Shown: positions 8,674 to 18,468, numbered from the stretch's first letter. The stretch: 64,000 nt of DNA from JANSWY01 sp965243755 (GCA_965243755.1 CBDEVW010000005.1:320853-384852), one strand, 5' to 3'. Notes: generated by a model not told the origin, from the letters alone. Translations and numbers: made by a program.

Positions 8674-9285
8674 TTACTTTCTTGGCATTGTTCTGAATAT
8701 CTGATCCCAGAATGGAGAACTTACACCAAATGCTCTTTCCGGCTCCTTGTAATGGTGTTTTGCATGATGCACCCACAATATCTTAAACATATTTTTAGGT
8801 GGTTGGAACGCATGCACCATATAATGCACACCGAGGTACGAGGCATAGCCGATCAAGAATCCCGGCAAAAATGCATATACCAATGTACCCATCATGAACT
8901 TGAACAGGAAGTAAAAACCAGTTGATAAAAGCAGACTTAAAGGAACTGGCATAGCCAATCTGTCTTTATCTTTTGGGAAATCATGATGTACACCATGAAC
9001 TTTATAAGCAAATTTTTCCTGTTTGGGAGTCTTTGGTACCAGGTGAAATACAAACCTGTGCATGATGTATTCTATTAGAGTGAACGTCAAAAGACCACCC
9101 ACGAACATACCAATAGCAGAAAGAATGGTTAGATAACCTTCTCTGAACCCGTAATACATCAATCCGATTGACAATACGGAAAAAACCGTAAGCGGTAAGG
9201 AAATATGGGTTTTTGTTAGTCGCTCCAGTAATGGATTCTCAAAAACTTTTCCTGAACCTGTATTACTTGGCTTATTGTGTGCCAT
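8674..9285 (-). CDS. Fatty acid hydroxylase superfamily membrane protein
   Basis: 203-residue integral membrane di-iron enzyme of the fatty acid hydroxylase/sterol desaturase superfamily (PF04116). The histidine clusters are in order: HRFVFH (76-81), HGVHH (97-101), HYMVH (154-158) and HHAKHH (173-178). Hydrophobic segments flank them at about 32-50, 55-75, 115-135 and 138-155. The small size and motif spacing resemble the catalytic part of fatty acid 2-hydroxylases (Scs7/FA2H) more than carotenoid hydroxylases. In Bacteroidota a plausible substrate is the acyl chain of sphingolipids or sulfonolipids; this is inference. Confidence 0.85.
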   Translation of the reverse strand: MAHNKPSNTGSGKVFENPLLERLTKTHISLPLTVFSVLSIGLMYYGFREGYLTILSAIGMFVGGLLTFTLIEYIMHRFVFHLVPKTPKQEKFAYKVHGVHHDFPKDKDRLAMPVPLSLLLSTGFYFLFKFMMGTLVYAFLPGFLIGYASYLGVHYMVHAFQPPKNMFKILWVHHAKHHYKEPERAFGVSSPFWDQIFRTMPRK

Positions 9286-9322
9286 AATTATTTAAGTTTT
9301 TATTGATCAACCTTTAGGACTG

Positions 9323-9330
9323 CAAAAATA
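9323..9330 (-). promoter_or_regulatory. Putative -7 box for the fatty acid hydroxylase gene
   Basis: TATTTTTG on the reverse strand matches the Bacteroidota -7 consensus TAnnTTTG and lies 38 bp upstream of the ATG at 9285. No matching -33 TTG is seen at the usual spacing. Confidence 0.35.
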
Positions 9331-9361
9331 ACAATCAAATCCGTAAAAGCATTCGATTCTT

Positions 9362-10498
9362 CTAAAATTGATTGACTCTTTCGGCAATTACCTGCTCATA
9401 AAGGGATTCATATAGTGGCAATATTTGATGAACATCAAACTCTTTTGCCCGGGCCAGTGCGGCCGTTTTGAATTGGTCCAGGTGCGCATCATCTAAAATG
9501 TGGATCGCTTTTTCCGCCATGGTGTCAATGTCTCCTACATCACAGAGAAAACCGGTTTTCCCATCGATGTTTAATTCGGGTAAACCACCGGCATTGGTAG
9601 AGATAACGGGCACTTCACAAGCCATGGCTTCAAGAGCAGCCAGACCAAAACTTTCTTTTTCGGAAGTCATGAAAAACAGATCCGAAACCGAGAGCACTTC
9701 TTCTACAGCTTCTAGTTTTCCAAGGAACCTAATGTCATCCTGACTGCAAAGCTCCCGGGATAATTTTTCCATTTCGGGTCTTTCAGGACCATCGCCAACA
9801 AGGAGCAGTTTTGACGGAACTATCTGCCGTACCTTGTCGAAGACTCTGATCACGTCCTGTACTCGTTTTACTTTTCTAAAGTTGGATGTGTGAACAAGCA
9901 ACTTTTCGCCATTGGGACAAATTGCCAGTTTGAAATGATCTTTTTTCTGTTTTTTGAATCGATCCAGATCAATGAAGTTAGGAATTACCTTGATGTCTTT
10001 GGTAACATCGAAATGGTCATAGGTATCCCTTTTCAAATCTTCAGATACTGAAGTGACCATATCACTTTTGTTGATTGAAAAAGTCACTACCGGCTCGTAG
10101 GCCTCATCTTTCCCAACCAGCGTGATGTCGGTCCCATGAAGTGTTGTGATGAATGGGATGGTTTTACCTTTGGTTTTTAAAATCTCCCTCGCCATATATG
10201 CTGCTGATGCATGGGGTATGGCATAATGTACATGCAACAAATCTAGTTTCTCAGTTTCCACAACATTCACCATTTTTCCAGCAAGGGCCAACTCATATGG
10301 TGCGTATTGAAACAAAGGGTAAGATTTAATGGCTACTTCGTGGTAATGCAGGTGTTCACTAAAGAAGTCCAGCCGTGTGGGTTGTGAATAGGTAATAAAA
10401 TGTATTTCGTGACCTTTTTTGGCCAAAGACTTCCCTAACTCTGTCGCAACTACCCCGCTTCCTCCATAGGTAGGGTAACAAACAATTCCTATTTTCAT
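9362..10498 (-). CDS. bshA: N-acetyl-alpha-D-glucosaminyl L-malate synthase
   Basis: GT4-family glycosyltransferase that joins UDP-GlcNAc and L-malate in the first step of bacillithiol synthesis. The N-terminus MKIGIVCYPTYGGSGVVATE is characteristic of BshA and carries the glycine loop. The HVHYAIPHASAAY segment, the HGTDITLVG stretch and the donor-site motif EKESFGLAALEAMACEVP are all present. 378 residues is the family length. Bacillithiol is the low-molecular-weight thiol of many Bacteroidota. bshB and bshC are not in the window. Confidence 0.94.
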   Translation of the reverse strand: MKIGIVCYPTYGGSGVVATELGKSLAKKGHEIHFITYSQPTRLDFFSEHLHYHEVAIKSYPLFQYAPYELALAGKMVNVVETEKLDLLHVHYAIPHASAAYMAREILKTKGKTIPFITTLHGTDITLVGKDEAYEPVVTFSINKSDMVTSVSEDLKRDTYDHFDVTKDIKVIPNFIDLDRFKKQKKDHFKLAICPNGEKLLVHTSNFRKVKRVQDVIRVFDKVRQIVPSKLLLVGDGPERPEMEKLSRELCSQDDIRFLGKLEAVEEVLSVSDLFFMTSEKESFGLAALEAMACEVPVISTNAGGLPELNIDGKTGFLCDVGDIDTMAEKAIHILDDAHLDQFKTAALARAKEFDVHQILPLYESLYEQVIAERVNQF

Positions 10499-10565
10499 CT
10501 ATCGTGATTGTGACTATCCATTCAACTTTACTCAGGCAATAATAGTTTAATTTTAATGCTGATCA

Positions 10566-13193
10566 TTAAATATCAGCTCCAATTGCCTCGTAAATGACAT
10601 CCTGAATTCTAGTACGTATATTATCTTCCATGAGTTTTCTGTTAGATGCATTGGGGAATACACGGTTGGATAGAAAGACAAAGATCAGATTTTCTTTCGG
10701 GTCAACCCAAACAGATGTGCCGGTGAACCCGGAATGTCCGTAGGTATCGGGGCTGGCATAAAGTGAAACATGCCCAATTTCAACATCGGGTTTGTCCCAA
10801 CCAAGGCCTCTTCGGTTAAATGCATGTTGCCTGGCGGTGAAAGCATTTAGAGTATAATCATGGATGTATTTGTACTTGCCGTAGATTCCGCCGTTCAGAT
10901 TCATTTGGAGCAGTTTTGCCAAATCGAGAGAATTACTAAATAAGCCTGCATGGCCCGAAACACCGCCTAGTACCGCTGCATTTTGGTCATGAACAGTTCC
11001 CCAGATCTGTGCATTTCGAAAGTAATAGTCGTACTCCGTTGGAGCGATCAGACTTCTATGGAATTTTGTTAGTGGATTAAAGGTCATGGATACTAATCCC
11101 AGAGGAGCGTAAACGTTCTGAGCAAGAAATTCATCAATATTCTGGTTGGTGACTTTTTCAACAATCATCTGCAGGATCATAAAACCCAAATCACTGTACA
11201 GGTAGTCGTATTCCTTCGATCCGTTTCGTAATGTCCGTAGTTCTGAATTTAAAATCTCCTGCCAGACAATTTCCTTTTCCTGAATAGTAGGGTAATACAG
11301 GCCGTATGTTTTGATTCCCATGATTGAATCATATTTGCTTTGATAGGTAAACGAACTGAGCTGGTCCTTTTCAATGGAAACTTTCCAAAATGGTAAATAA
11401 GCCTTGAGTCCAGCTTCATGTAAAAGAAGTTTTCTAATGGATATTGGAGACTTGTTGGTTCCAACAGCTTCCGGAAGGTATTTGCCTACAGAATCATCCA
11501 GATTGATGATGCCTTGCTCAGTGAGAAACATCACAGCCTGTAAAGTTGCTGCCACTTTGGTGACGCTGGCCAGGTCATAGATGGTTTCATCAGTTACCCT
11601 GAAAACACTATCATAGGTGAAGTACCCAAATGATTTATTATAAATCACATGGTTATCTTTTACCACCGCAATCTGACATCCGGGAAACGCTCCTGAAGCA
11701 ATCGCTTCCGCTACAATGTCGTTGATATTATCCAGTTTTTTTTGATCAGCATTGACATATGCTGGAAAAGTATGTTTTACTACAGGGATTGGTTTGTACC
11801 GGAACCCGCTTCCGGCTTTGATGGCAGCAGTCAGGTCATAAGGTAGTTTCCCTTTTGCCTCCATGGCCCCAAATAACACCTGGGTAGCAATGTCAATGTT
11901 TTTGTTGTAATTATTTTTGACCCATACAATATTTCCCAATGTTTCGATTTCCTCTACTTTTCTGGATGTCTCATCGACTAAAAATGTGATGTCAATCTCA
12001 GATTTCAGAAAGTGCAGGATACGCATCAGGTCTTCACTCCAGCTATCCGGGCCATATTCAACGATCAGATAATTGGTGTTGACAAGAGCTGTAAGTAGCT
12101 GTTCAAGTCTGCCAGTGTAATCGGGCAGATAAAATTCATTTGTTTCGACATACCTGGAAGTGTAATTGGCTACTTTGGAAATTGGGGTTCTCTTTAAAAC
12201 TGCATATTGCGCATCAAGTGATTGATAAGGGAGGGAACCACTATTGGTGGCAATCACAACGGCGCTAGCCATCAGATCAAAATTTGCAATGTTGATACGA
12301 TCCTGCGCATAGAGATTTTCAAGACTTATTGGTTTTATATTTCTTATACCATGCCATGCGAGTGCCTGCTTACTTTTTTGTTGAAGGATTTTTCGATACC
12401 ACTTATTGTTGTAGACCTGAGTTTCAAACCGATCAAGCTCATCGATGTAATCCGATGATAAAATGACCACATCAGCATTGAGCCACTCAACCAGCCAGTC
12501 CTCCTGATTCAGTGTTCCTATTTCAAATTCTTCTTTATCGCTGTACTGCTTATATAATTTCTTTGGTTTCAGGGAGGTGTCAACATAAGTTGAAGTCAGG
12601 TATCGCCCATCCGGGGTAATTCCAGGCGAGGTGGTATTGGCAATTACTTTGAGACCGGTTTTTCTTAACCCATCCAAAAAGGCCTGGGTTTTTGCAGGGT
12701 TCAATTCATTTTTCCAGCTTTCCTGAAATATGATCCCGTCAAACCCCTGACTTATATTAAGTTGAGCCAATGTTTCAGCGTAATTAACAACAGCCTCTTC
12801 AGGTGCTCCTTCAAAATAGGAAGGATCCAGAAACTTGGCTTTTGATTGGATTCGGGAAACGGTCAGGTCACTATACCCGCAATAAAATCTTACAGGATAT
12901 GGGGCAGTCGCTCTTAAATTTCTGATGAATGTAGCAGTTTCATTCTCATGTCCAGAATGGAATATGATGCCTCCAATTTTCCCCTTCTGTATGTGCTGCT
13001 GAATGATTTGTTTTTCAGTTTCATTCGGGAAGTTTTTCAGCTCCAGCCAAATTGTCTGCCCCAGTTTTTCCGGCATGGTGAGTCGTTGATATACACTGTC
13101 CACCCAATGAGTCGGTTCACCTGCTGCAAGTGATTCTGACACTGCAGATAGCAGAAGAAGTAACAGGGGCCATATGGTACTGGATTTTTTCAA
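10566..13193 (-). CDS. Exported GH3-like domain fused to a beta-lactamase-type serine hydrolase
   Basis: 875-residue exported protein with a signal peptide (MKKSSTIWPLLLLLLSAV). Residues about 30-480 resemble a GH3 beta-N-acetylglucosaminidase (KLGQTIW and GGIIFHSG early; LPYDLTAAI at the end of the second subdomain). Residues about 490-870 form a class C beta-lactamase/esterase-type domain with Ser543-x-x-Lys546 (SVTK), a Y-S-D motif (YSDLGFM) and HSGFTGT in the KTG position. Bacteroidota often carry this fusion, usually near 970-1000 residues. Here the GH3 active-site loop KHFPGHG is not visible, so the sugar hydrolase half may be inactive. A role in cell wall turnover is likely. Confidence 0.85.
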   Translation of the reverse strand: MKKSSTIWPLLLLLLSAVSESLAAGEPTHWVDSVYQRLTMPEKLGQTIWLELKNFPNETEKQIIQQHIQKGKIGGIIFHSGHENETATFIRNLRATAPYPVRFYCGYSDLTVSRIQSKAKFLDPSYFEGAPEEAVVNYAETLAQLNISQGFDGIIFQESWKNELNPAKTQAFLDGLRKTGLKVIANTTSPGITPDGRYLTSTYVDTSLKPKKLYKQYSDKEEFEIGTLNQEDWLVEWLNADVVILSSDYIDELDRFETQVYNNKWYRKILQQKSKQALAWHGIRNIKPISLENLYAQDRINIANFDLMASAVVIATNSGSLPYQSLDAQYAVLKRTPISKVANYTSRYVETNEFYLPDYTGRLEQLLTALVNTNYLIVEYGPDSWSEDLMRILHFLKSEIDITFLVDETSRKVEEIETLGNIVWVKNNYNKNIDIATQVLFGAMEAKGKLPYDLTAAIKAGSGFRYKPIPVVKHTFPAYVNADQKKLDNINDIVAEAIASGAFPGCQIAVVKDNHVIYNKSFGYFTYDSVFRVTDETIYDLASVTKVAATLQAVMFLTEQGIINLDDSVGKYLPEAVGTNKSPISIRKLLLHEAGLKAYLPFWKVSIEKDQLSSFTYQSKYDSIMGIKTYGLYYPTIQEKEIVWQEILNSELRTLRNGSKEYDYLYSDLGFMILQMIVEKVTNQNIDEFLAQNVYAPLGLVSMTFNPLTKFHRSLIAPTEYDYYFRNAQIWGTVHDQNAAVLGGVSGHAGLFSNSLDLAKLLQMNLNGGIYGKYKYIHDYTLNAFTARQHAFNRRGLGWDKPDVEIGHVSLYASPDTYGHSGFTGTSVWVDPKENLIFVFLSNRVFPNASNRKLMEDNIRTRIQDVIYEAIGADI

Positions 13194-13213
13194 TTTACAT
13201 TGCTGGTTTACTC

Positions 13214-13241
13214 TTGGATAGTAAAAATAACCTTAACTTTG
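13214..13241 (+). promoter_or_regulatory. Putative sigma-A promoter for the mutL operon
   Basis: TTG at 13214-13216 and TAACTTTG at 13234-13241, with 17 bp between them, fit the Bacteroidota pattern TTG-N17-23-TAnnTTTG. It faces the small membrane protein gene and mutL, leaving a leader of about 225 nt. Confidence 0.5.
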
Positions 13242-13473
13242 AACTTCACAATTTTTGGGCCAACTGATTAAGATGCATTCATCGATTGTTCGATGAACGG
13301 CGTATTTTCAGGAATAAAAATTGGTGATAGTTGAGTTGAAGATCAGTTTTTCGGTTTGCTTTCTGATGTAACATTAATTCGTAGAAAGAAGTTAAAATTG
13401 ATGTAGAAAAATACTATCTTCTTCTCAAGGAAAATCAAATCGTGCAGAAAAGGAAAATTAAAACAAAAGGCTT

Positions 13474-13821
13474 ATGAAATTCCCATCTATCATTAGACTT
13501 CCCAAACACAGAACGTTTAATTTCAGCGCCAGGTATTTTGATCCAATAAAAGATGAGTTGGATGAACGTACTCAGCGCATCAAGAGGGAATTGGCCATGG
13601 AGCAAAACAAATCTGTATCTCCGGAAGAGCAGGCATCTTTTCGGGCAAGCATAAAGTTTGAGCGAAAGCAGGCAGGAGTGAGGTCCGCTTCTCTAATGCA
13701 GTTGGTTATTGCCGCGAGCCTTGCGAGTCTTTGTTTTGGGTGGCTGTATTTTGGGAATGATGTGTTTTATGCCACCTTCATCATCTTCCCTATTTACTTA
13801 TATTATCGGTTAAAAAAATAA
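13474..13821 (+). CDS. Conserved small membrane protein upstream of mutL
   Basis: 115-residue protein with a charged N-terminal half (FDPIKDELDERTQRIKREL, then more Arg/Lys/Glu) and two hydrophobic segments at about 75-92 and 95-112. It is likely a peripheral plus two-pass inner membrane protein. I recognise it as a small protein often found just before mutL in Cytophagales, but know no function. It is 28 bp from mutL and probably co-transcribed. Confidence 0.75.
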   Translation: MKFPSIIRLPKHRTFNFSARYFDPIKDELDERTQRIKRELAMEQNKSVSPEEQASFRASIKFERKQAGVRSASLMQLVIAASLASLCFGWLYFGNDVFYATFIIFPIYLYYRLKK

Positions 13822-13849
13822 ATTTATAAATAAGCACCAGTAGGAATTA

Positions 13850-15697
13850 ATGTCAGATATCATCCGCTTACTTCCTGATAGTATTGCCAACCAAATTGCC
13901 GCCGGGGAGGTCGTTCAAAGACCTGCGTCTGTGGTGAAGGAGCTTCTGGAAAACAGCATTGACGCAGGAGCCACCAGGATTGAGTTGTATGTGAAAGATG
14001 CGGGGAAAGCCCTGATTCAGGTGATTGATGATGGCAAGGGCATGAGTGAAAATGATGCTCGAATGAGCTTTGAACGACATGCTACCTCAAAAATCAGAAA
14101 TTCCGAAGATTTATTTACCATACGAACCATGGGTTTTCGGGGTGAAGCACTTGCTTCCATAGCTGCCGTGGCTCGGGTAGAAATGAAAACCCGGTTAAGG
14201 GGAGAGGAGTTAGGACACTCACTAGTGATAGAGGCATCAGAAACAAAATTGTCTGAGCCCGTGGCTACCAAAGAAGGTACCAGCATCTGTGTAAAGAATC
14301 TTTTCTATAACGTCCCGGCCAGGAGAAACTTCCTTAAGTCAAACCCGGTGGAGATGAGGCACATCATTGACGAATTTCAACGTGTGGCCCTGGCAAATCC
14401 GGAGATCGGTTTTTCTTTCCATCAGAATGATATGGAAGTAAATCAACTGGAGGCAGGAAAGCTAAGCAAACGAATCGTTCAGCTGTACAATAAAAATTAC
14501 CAGCAACAACTGGTGCCATGCCTGGAAGAAACTCCCCACATGAAGGTACATGGGTACATTGGCAAGCCTGAGTTTGCGAAAAAAACGCGGGGGGAACAGT
14601 TCTTTTTTATTAACAATCGATTCATTAAAAATAATTACCTGAATCATGCCGTGACCAACGCATTTCAGGGACTGCTATCGGATGATCAGTATCCATTTTA
14701 TGTGTTGTTTATTGAAATGGATCCAAAGCACATAGATATCAATGTCCACCCCACTAAGACAGAGGTGAAGTTTGATGATGAGAGAACTGTTTATGGCATA
14801 GTCAGGTCCGCAGTGAGACAGGCATTAGGTACTCATAACGTTACTCCGTCGATTGATTTCAGCGCAGATGTGAATTTTGAAGCTTTTACAAGCGTCTTAA
14901 AATCCGAGAAGTCAAGTAGTCAGGAGCGTGATTATGGGCAGTTTAAGTCGGATAAACTGGGCAGCTCAAATCTGCAAAACTGGGAGAAACTGTATGATTT
15001 TGCTGAGGGGGAAAGTAAAGTTTCTCAAGAACAAATGGATAAAGAACTATTTGGAGGCAGTAAAGAAAAGGTTGTCACATTTGAGTCATCGGCCAATCAG
15101 GATCAACCGCAGCAACTGAGCAATGAAAGCAGGGAAAGCACCAAGTCCTTTCAGTTGCATGGGAAATATATTTTCAGGCAGTTGAAATCGGGGATGATGA
15201 TCATTGACCAGAAGTTGGCCCATGAGCGGATATTGTATGAAAAGTACCTCAATATGCTTGAAAATGGAGCAGGGGCTTCTCAGCACTGTCTTTTTCCACA
15301 GACAGTAGACCTGAGTATGGCGGATTTTACGCTGGTAACTGAATTAAAGGAAGAGATAACAGCATTAGGGTTTGTTTTTGATATTTTTGGTAAAAACTCA
15401 ATAATAATTAACGGAATTCCGTCTGAGTTACAAGGTTGCAATGAGAAGGAAATATTTGAGGGACTAATTGAGCAATTCAAGAGGAACAAATCTGAGCTTA
15501 GTTTGTCAAACAGGGAAAACCTGGCCCGGGCTATGAGTAAGAGGTCAGCTGTAAAGGGAGGCCAACAGCTAGAGCCCAGAGAAATTGACGCACTGATTGA
15601 TCAGCTATTTGCTTGTGAACAGCCCAATTATACCGCCGATGGGCAACCTACCATAGTTATTTTGAGTTTAGAAAAGATTGCTGGCTTATTTAATTAG
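13850..15697 (+). CDS. mutL: DNA mismatch repair protein MutL
   Basis: MutL couples mismatch recognition by MutS to strand removal. The GHKL ATPase domain is complete: ELLENSIDAGATRIE, DDGKGM, FERHATSKI, TMGFRGEALASI and HVHPTKTEVKFD. The C-terminal dimerisation domain begins near residue 430. In the endonuclease region the usual DQHA-x2-E-x4-E motif reads DQKLAHERILYE (Asp453), and the usual C-P-H-G-R-P site reads TADGQP, so metal ligands differ from the canonical enzyme. 615 residues is normal. It is followed 8 bp later by a rhomboid gene. Confidence 0.96.
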   Translation: MSDIIRLLPDSIANQIAAGEVVQRPASVVKELLENSIDAGATRIELYVKDAGKALIQVIDDGKGMSENDARMSFERHATSKIRNSEDLFTIRTMGFRGEALASIAAVARVEMKTRLRGEELGHSLVIEASETKLSEPVATKEGTSICVKNLFYNVPARRNFLKSNPVEMRHIIDEFQRVALANPEIGFSFHQNDMEVNQLEAGKLSKRIVQLYNKNYQQQLVPCLEETPHMKVHGYIGKPEFAKKTRGEQFFFINNRFIKNNYLNHAVTNAFQGLLSDDQYPFYVLFIEMDPKHIDINVHPTKTEVKFDDERTVYGIVRSAVRQALGTHNVTPSIDFSADVNFEAFTSVLKSEKSSSQERDYGQFKSDKLGSSNLQNWEKLYDFAEGESKVSQEQMDKELFGGSKEKVVTFESSANQDQPQQLSNESRESTKSFQLHGKYIFRQLKSGMMIIDQKLAHERILYEKYLNMLENGAGASQHCLFPQTVDLSMADFTLVTELKEEITALGFVFDIFGKNSIIINGIPSELQGCNEKEIFEGLIEQFKRNKSELSLSNRENLARAMSKRSAVKGGQQLEPREIDALIDQLFACEQPNYTADGQPTIVILSLEKIAGLFN

Positions 15698-15705
15698 AGA
15701 ATTAG

Positions 15706-16515
15706 ATGTTTGGAAGGATAACTCCCGTAGTTAAAAATATACTGATCATCAATGTAGCACTGTGGTTGCTTAACCTCCTGTTTGGGGGTACGATAAATGA
15801 TATTTTTGCTTTTTACACCATCGTATCAGACAAGTTTCAACCATACCAGTTGTTTACCTACATGTGGCTGCATAGTGATGTTAGCTTCATGCACATTTTA
15901 TTTAACATGATTGGTCTTTTAGTTTTTGGGCCAATGCTGGAAAATCTGTGGGGGCCAAAAAAATTCCTAATCTTCTATTTTGTAGTTGGTATAGGTGCTG
16001 GTGTTTTTTACGGGGCTGTTGATTACATTGAAAAGGCACCTGCTGTTGAGAAAGCGGAATCATTCTATGCTAATCCCGATCCTGATAGCTATTACCGGTA
16101 TATCGTGAAGTATTTTCCCAGAGAATTGGGGGTTGAAGCCCGTGAACAGGTAAGTGATTTATATGACCGATATAGTGAAGATCCTGACAATCCATATTTG
16201 ATTTCACAGGCAAAACAATATGTGGAGCAGATCAGATCTTTATATACCGAAAGTGGAATGGTTGGAGCGTCAGGAGCGATTTATGGAATTTTGATGGCAT
16301 TTGGAATGCTGTTTCCAAACATGCAGCTCATGTTGATATTCCCTCCCATACCCATCCGCGCCAAATATCTGGTATTTGCTTTGGGGGTATTGGCTATTTA
16401 CTCCGAAATTAACAGGACGGATATAGGGGTCGCACATTTGGCACACCTTGGAGGCATGTTAATCGCTTTTATTCTTCTGAAGATTTGGAAACAGGACAGA
16501 AATACTTATTATTAA
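15706..16515 (+). CDS. Rhomboid family intramembrane serine protease 1
   Basis: 269-residue rhomboid protease that cleaves membrane proteins within the bilayer. The catalytic serine is Ser189 in GASGAIYG, and the catalytic His is in the last core helix (HLAHLGG). The HILFNM motif of helix 2 and the preceding W-x-H segment (MWLHSD) are present. A soluble insertion of about 60 residues (roughly 112-175, rich in Asp, Tyr and Glu) lies between helices. This insertion is common in Bacteroidota mutL-linked rhomboids. The second rhomboid gene follows after 7 bp. Confidence 0.92.
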   Translation: MFGRITPVVKNILIINVALWLLNLLFGGTINDIFAFYTIVSDKFQPYQLFTYMWLHSDVSFMHILFNMIGLLVFGPMLENLWGPKKFLIFYFVVGIGAGVFYGAVDYIEKAPAVEKAESFYANPDPDSYYRYIVKYFPRELGVEAREQVSDLYDRYSEDPDNPYLISQAKQYVEQIRSLYTESGMVGASGAIYGILMAFGMLFPNMQLMLIFPPIPIRAKYLVFALGVLAIYSEINRTDIGVAHLAHLGGMLIAFILLKIWKQDRNTYY

Positions 16516-16522
16516 TCTTAGG

Positions 16523-17416
16523 ATGTTTAGTTCAATTGTAGACGATTTCAAGAATGCCTGGAGTAGGCCCAATAATGCAGTAGTGCAATTAATACTGATC
16601 AATGTAATTGTATTTATTGTAACAAGCTTAGTATGGCTATTTTTCCAGCAAACCAGAGCTCATGAGATATTCTCATCGATGATTGAATTGCCTTCCTATT
16701 TACCCAAGCTATTGGTAAGACCCTGGACCCTGTTTACGTATATGTTTGTGCATGCAGGATTTTGGCATATCGTTGGTAATATGTTAATGCTTTACTGGTT
16801 CGGGAAGCTAATTCAAGAGTACTTGGGCAGCTCCAAAGTTGTAGCACTGTATGTGCTCGGAGGACTTGCTGGTGGGATATTGTATATCATCTCATATAAT
16901 TTGATCCCTTATTTTGATTCTTCAGTGGCTGGTTCAACCTTGGTTGGAGCATCCGCAGGGGTACTGGCTGTTGTTGTGGGTGCTGCAGTATTTATGCCGG
17001 ATTTCACCTTTTTCATGTTGCTTTTTGGTCCGGTTAAAATCAAATACATTGCCCTAATTGCAGTTTTCCTGTCATTTATTGGGCTTAGGGGGGGTAATGC
17101 TGGTGGAGAAATTGCTCACCTTGGTGGTGTTGCCATGGGATGGTTGTTTATCACCCAACTGAAAAAAGGTAATGACCTGGGAGCACCCATATTAAACTTC
17201 TTTACATTTATTAAAAGCTTTTTTGTAAGACAGCCAAAAATTAAGGTAACCCATAGAAGCGGTACACGACGAGCCTCAAAAAAAGCATCAGGTTCATCTT
17301 CAAGCAAAACTGAGCAGGAAGAAATCGATGCAATCCTGGATAAGATCTCTCAGTCGGGATACGAAAGTCTCACCAAAGAAGAGAAGCAAAAGCTGTTTAA
17401 TGCCAGTAAGAAATAA
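16523..17416 (+). CDS. Rhomboid family intramembrane serine protease 2
   Basis: 297-residue rhomboid protease with Ser144 in GASAGVLAV and the catalytic His in HLGGVAMG. The helix 2 motif is HIVGNMLMLYWFG. After the six-helix core, a cytoplasmic tail of about 90 residues is rich in Arg, Lys and Ser (GTRRASKKASG) and ends in a helix typical of DUF6576-like tails (ILDKISQSGYESLTKEEKQ). It is the last gene of the mutL operon and abuts the convergent rlmN with a 1-bp gap. Confidence 0.92.
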   Translation: MFSSIVDDFKNAWSRPNNAVVQLILINVIVFIVTSLVWLFFQQTRAHEIFSSMIELPSYLPKLLVRPWTLFTYMFVHAGFWHIVGNMLMLYWFGKLIQEYLGSSKVVALYVLGGLAGGILYIISYNLIPYFDSSVAGSTLVGASAGVLAVVVGAAVFMPDFTFFMLLFGPVKIKYIALIAVFLSFIGLRGGNAGGEIAHLGGVAMGWLFITQLKKGNDLGAPILNFFTFIKSFFVRQPKIKVTHRSGTRRASKKASGSSSSKTEQEEIDAILDKISQSGYESLTKEEKQKLFNASKK

Positions 17417-17417
17417 A

Positions 17418-18464
17418 TCAGGCTTCTACTGACTTATTAGCCAGCTGACCACACGCGGCATCTATGTCCTTGCCTCGACTTCTACGAACTGTCACGGACA
17501 CGCCATTTTTTTCCAGATACTGACTGAATTTATCCAGTGTTTCGGGATCAGTGTTTTTGTATTGGGCGTTTGATATCGGATTATATTCTATGATATTGAC
17601 CTTGCTTGGTACCTTCTTTACCAGCTGGTGAAGTTTCTCAGCATCTTCAATGGAGTCATTGAAATTGTAAAAAAGGATATATTCAAAAGTGATGCGATTT
17701 CTGGTTTTTTGATAAAAGTACTGCAAAGATTTGGTGAGCGCTTCCAGGGTGTTAGTCTCATTGATGGGCATGATCTGATCCCTTTTTGAATCATCAGCTG
17801 CATGTAGGGACAGGGCCAGGTTAAACTTGACTCCATCGTCAGCCATTTTTGTTATCATTTTAGCAATGCCTGCAGTTGAAACTGTGATTCTTTTTGGAGA
17901 CATACCCAATCCTTCCGGCGAGGTGATGTATTCTACAGATTTCAGCACATTGGCGTAATTCAGCAGAGGTTCACCCATTCCCATGTAGACAATATTGGTT
18001 AAAGGTGCCTGGTAATGTTCTTCAGCCTGGTTTTTGATGGCAACTACCTGGTCATATATTTCAGATGCATCAAGGTTTCTTTCACGATCCATATAGCCAG
18101 TAGCACAAAATTTACATGTCAGAGAACATCCCACCTGGGAGCTCACACAGGCAGTCATTCTATCATCGGCCGGGATTAACACACCTTCTATCAGGTGCTC
18201 GTCATGGAGTTTGAAGGCAGACTTTATGGTATTATCACTACTCACCTGTTTGGTAAAAACATTAATGGGTTTAATATCAAAATGAGCCTTGAGTAACTTA
18301 CGCGTTGGCAGAGATAAATTGGACATCTCATCAAACGATCGGGCAGATTTCTTCCATAACCACTCGTGTATTTGTTTTGCCCTGAATGGTTTCTCCTGAT
18401 GCTCAACTACAAATTCTTTTATCTGATCCAGCGTTAATTTCCGAATATCCCTTTTTGCCTTCAT
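17418..18464 (-). CDS. rlmN: 23S rRNA (adenine2503-C2)-methyltransferase
   Basis: Radical SAM enzyme that methylates C2 of A2503 in 23S rRNA and A37 in some tRNAs, which aids translational fidelity. The [4Fe-4S]-binding cluster is CSLTCKFC, the SAM-contacting GMGEPLLNY is present, and the C-terminal methyl-carrying cysteine is in RRSRGKDIDAACGQL. At 348 residues it is full length. It is RlmN rather than Cfr, judged by housekeeping context and length. Confidence 0.95.
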   Translation of the reverse strand: MKAKRDIRKLTLDQIKEFVVEHQEKPFRAKQIHEWLWKKSARSFDEMSNLSLPTRKLLKAHFDIKPINVFTKQVSSDNTIKSAFKLHDEHLIEGVLIPADDRMTACVSSQVGCSLTCKFCATGYMDRERNLDASEIYDQVVAIKNQAEEHYQAPLTNIVYMGMGEPLLNYANVLKSVEYITSPEGLGMSPKRITVSTAGIAKMITKMADDGVKFNLALSLHAADDSKRDQIMPINETNTLEALTKSLQYFYQKTRNRITFEYILFYNFNDSIEDAEKLHQLVKKVPSKVNIIEYNPISNAQYKNTDPETLDKFSQYLEKNGVSVTVRRSRGKDIDAACGQLANKSVEA

Positions 18465-18468
18465 TCGG

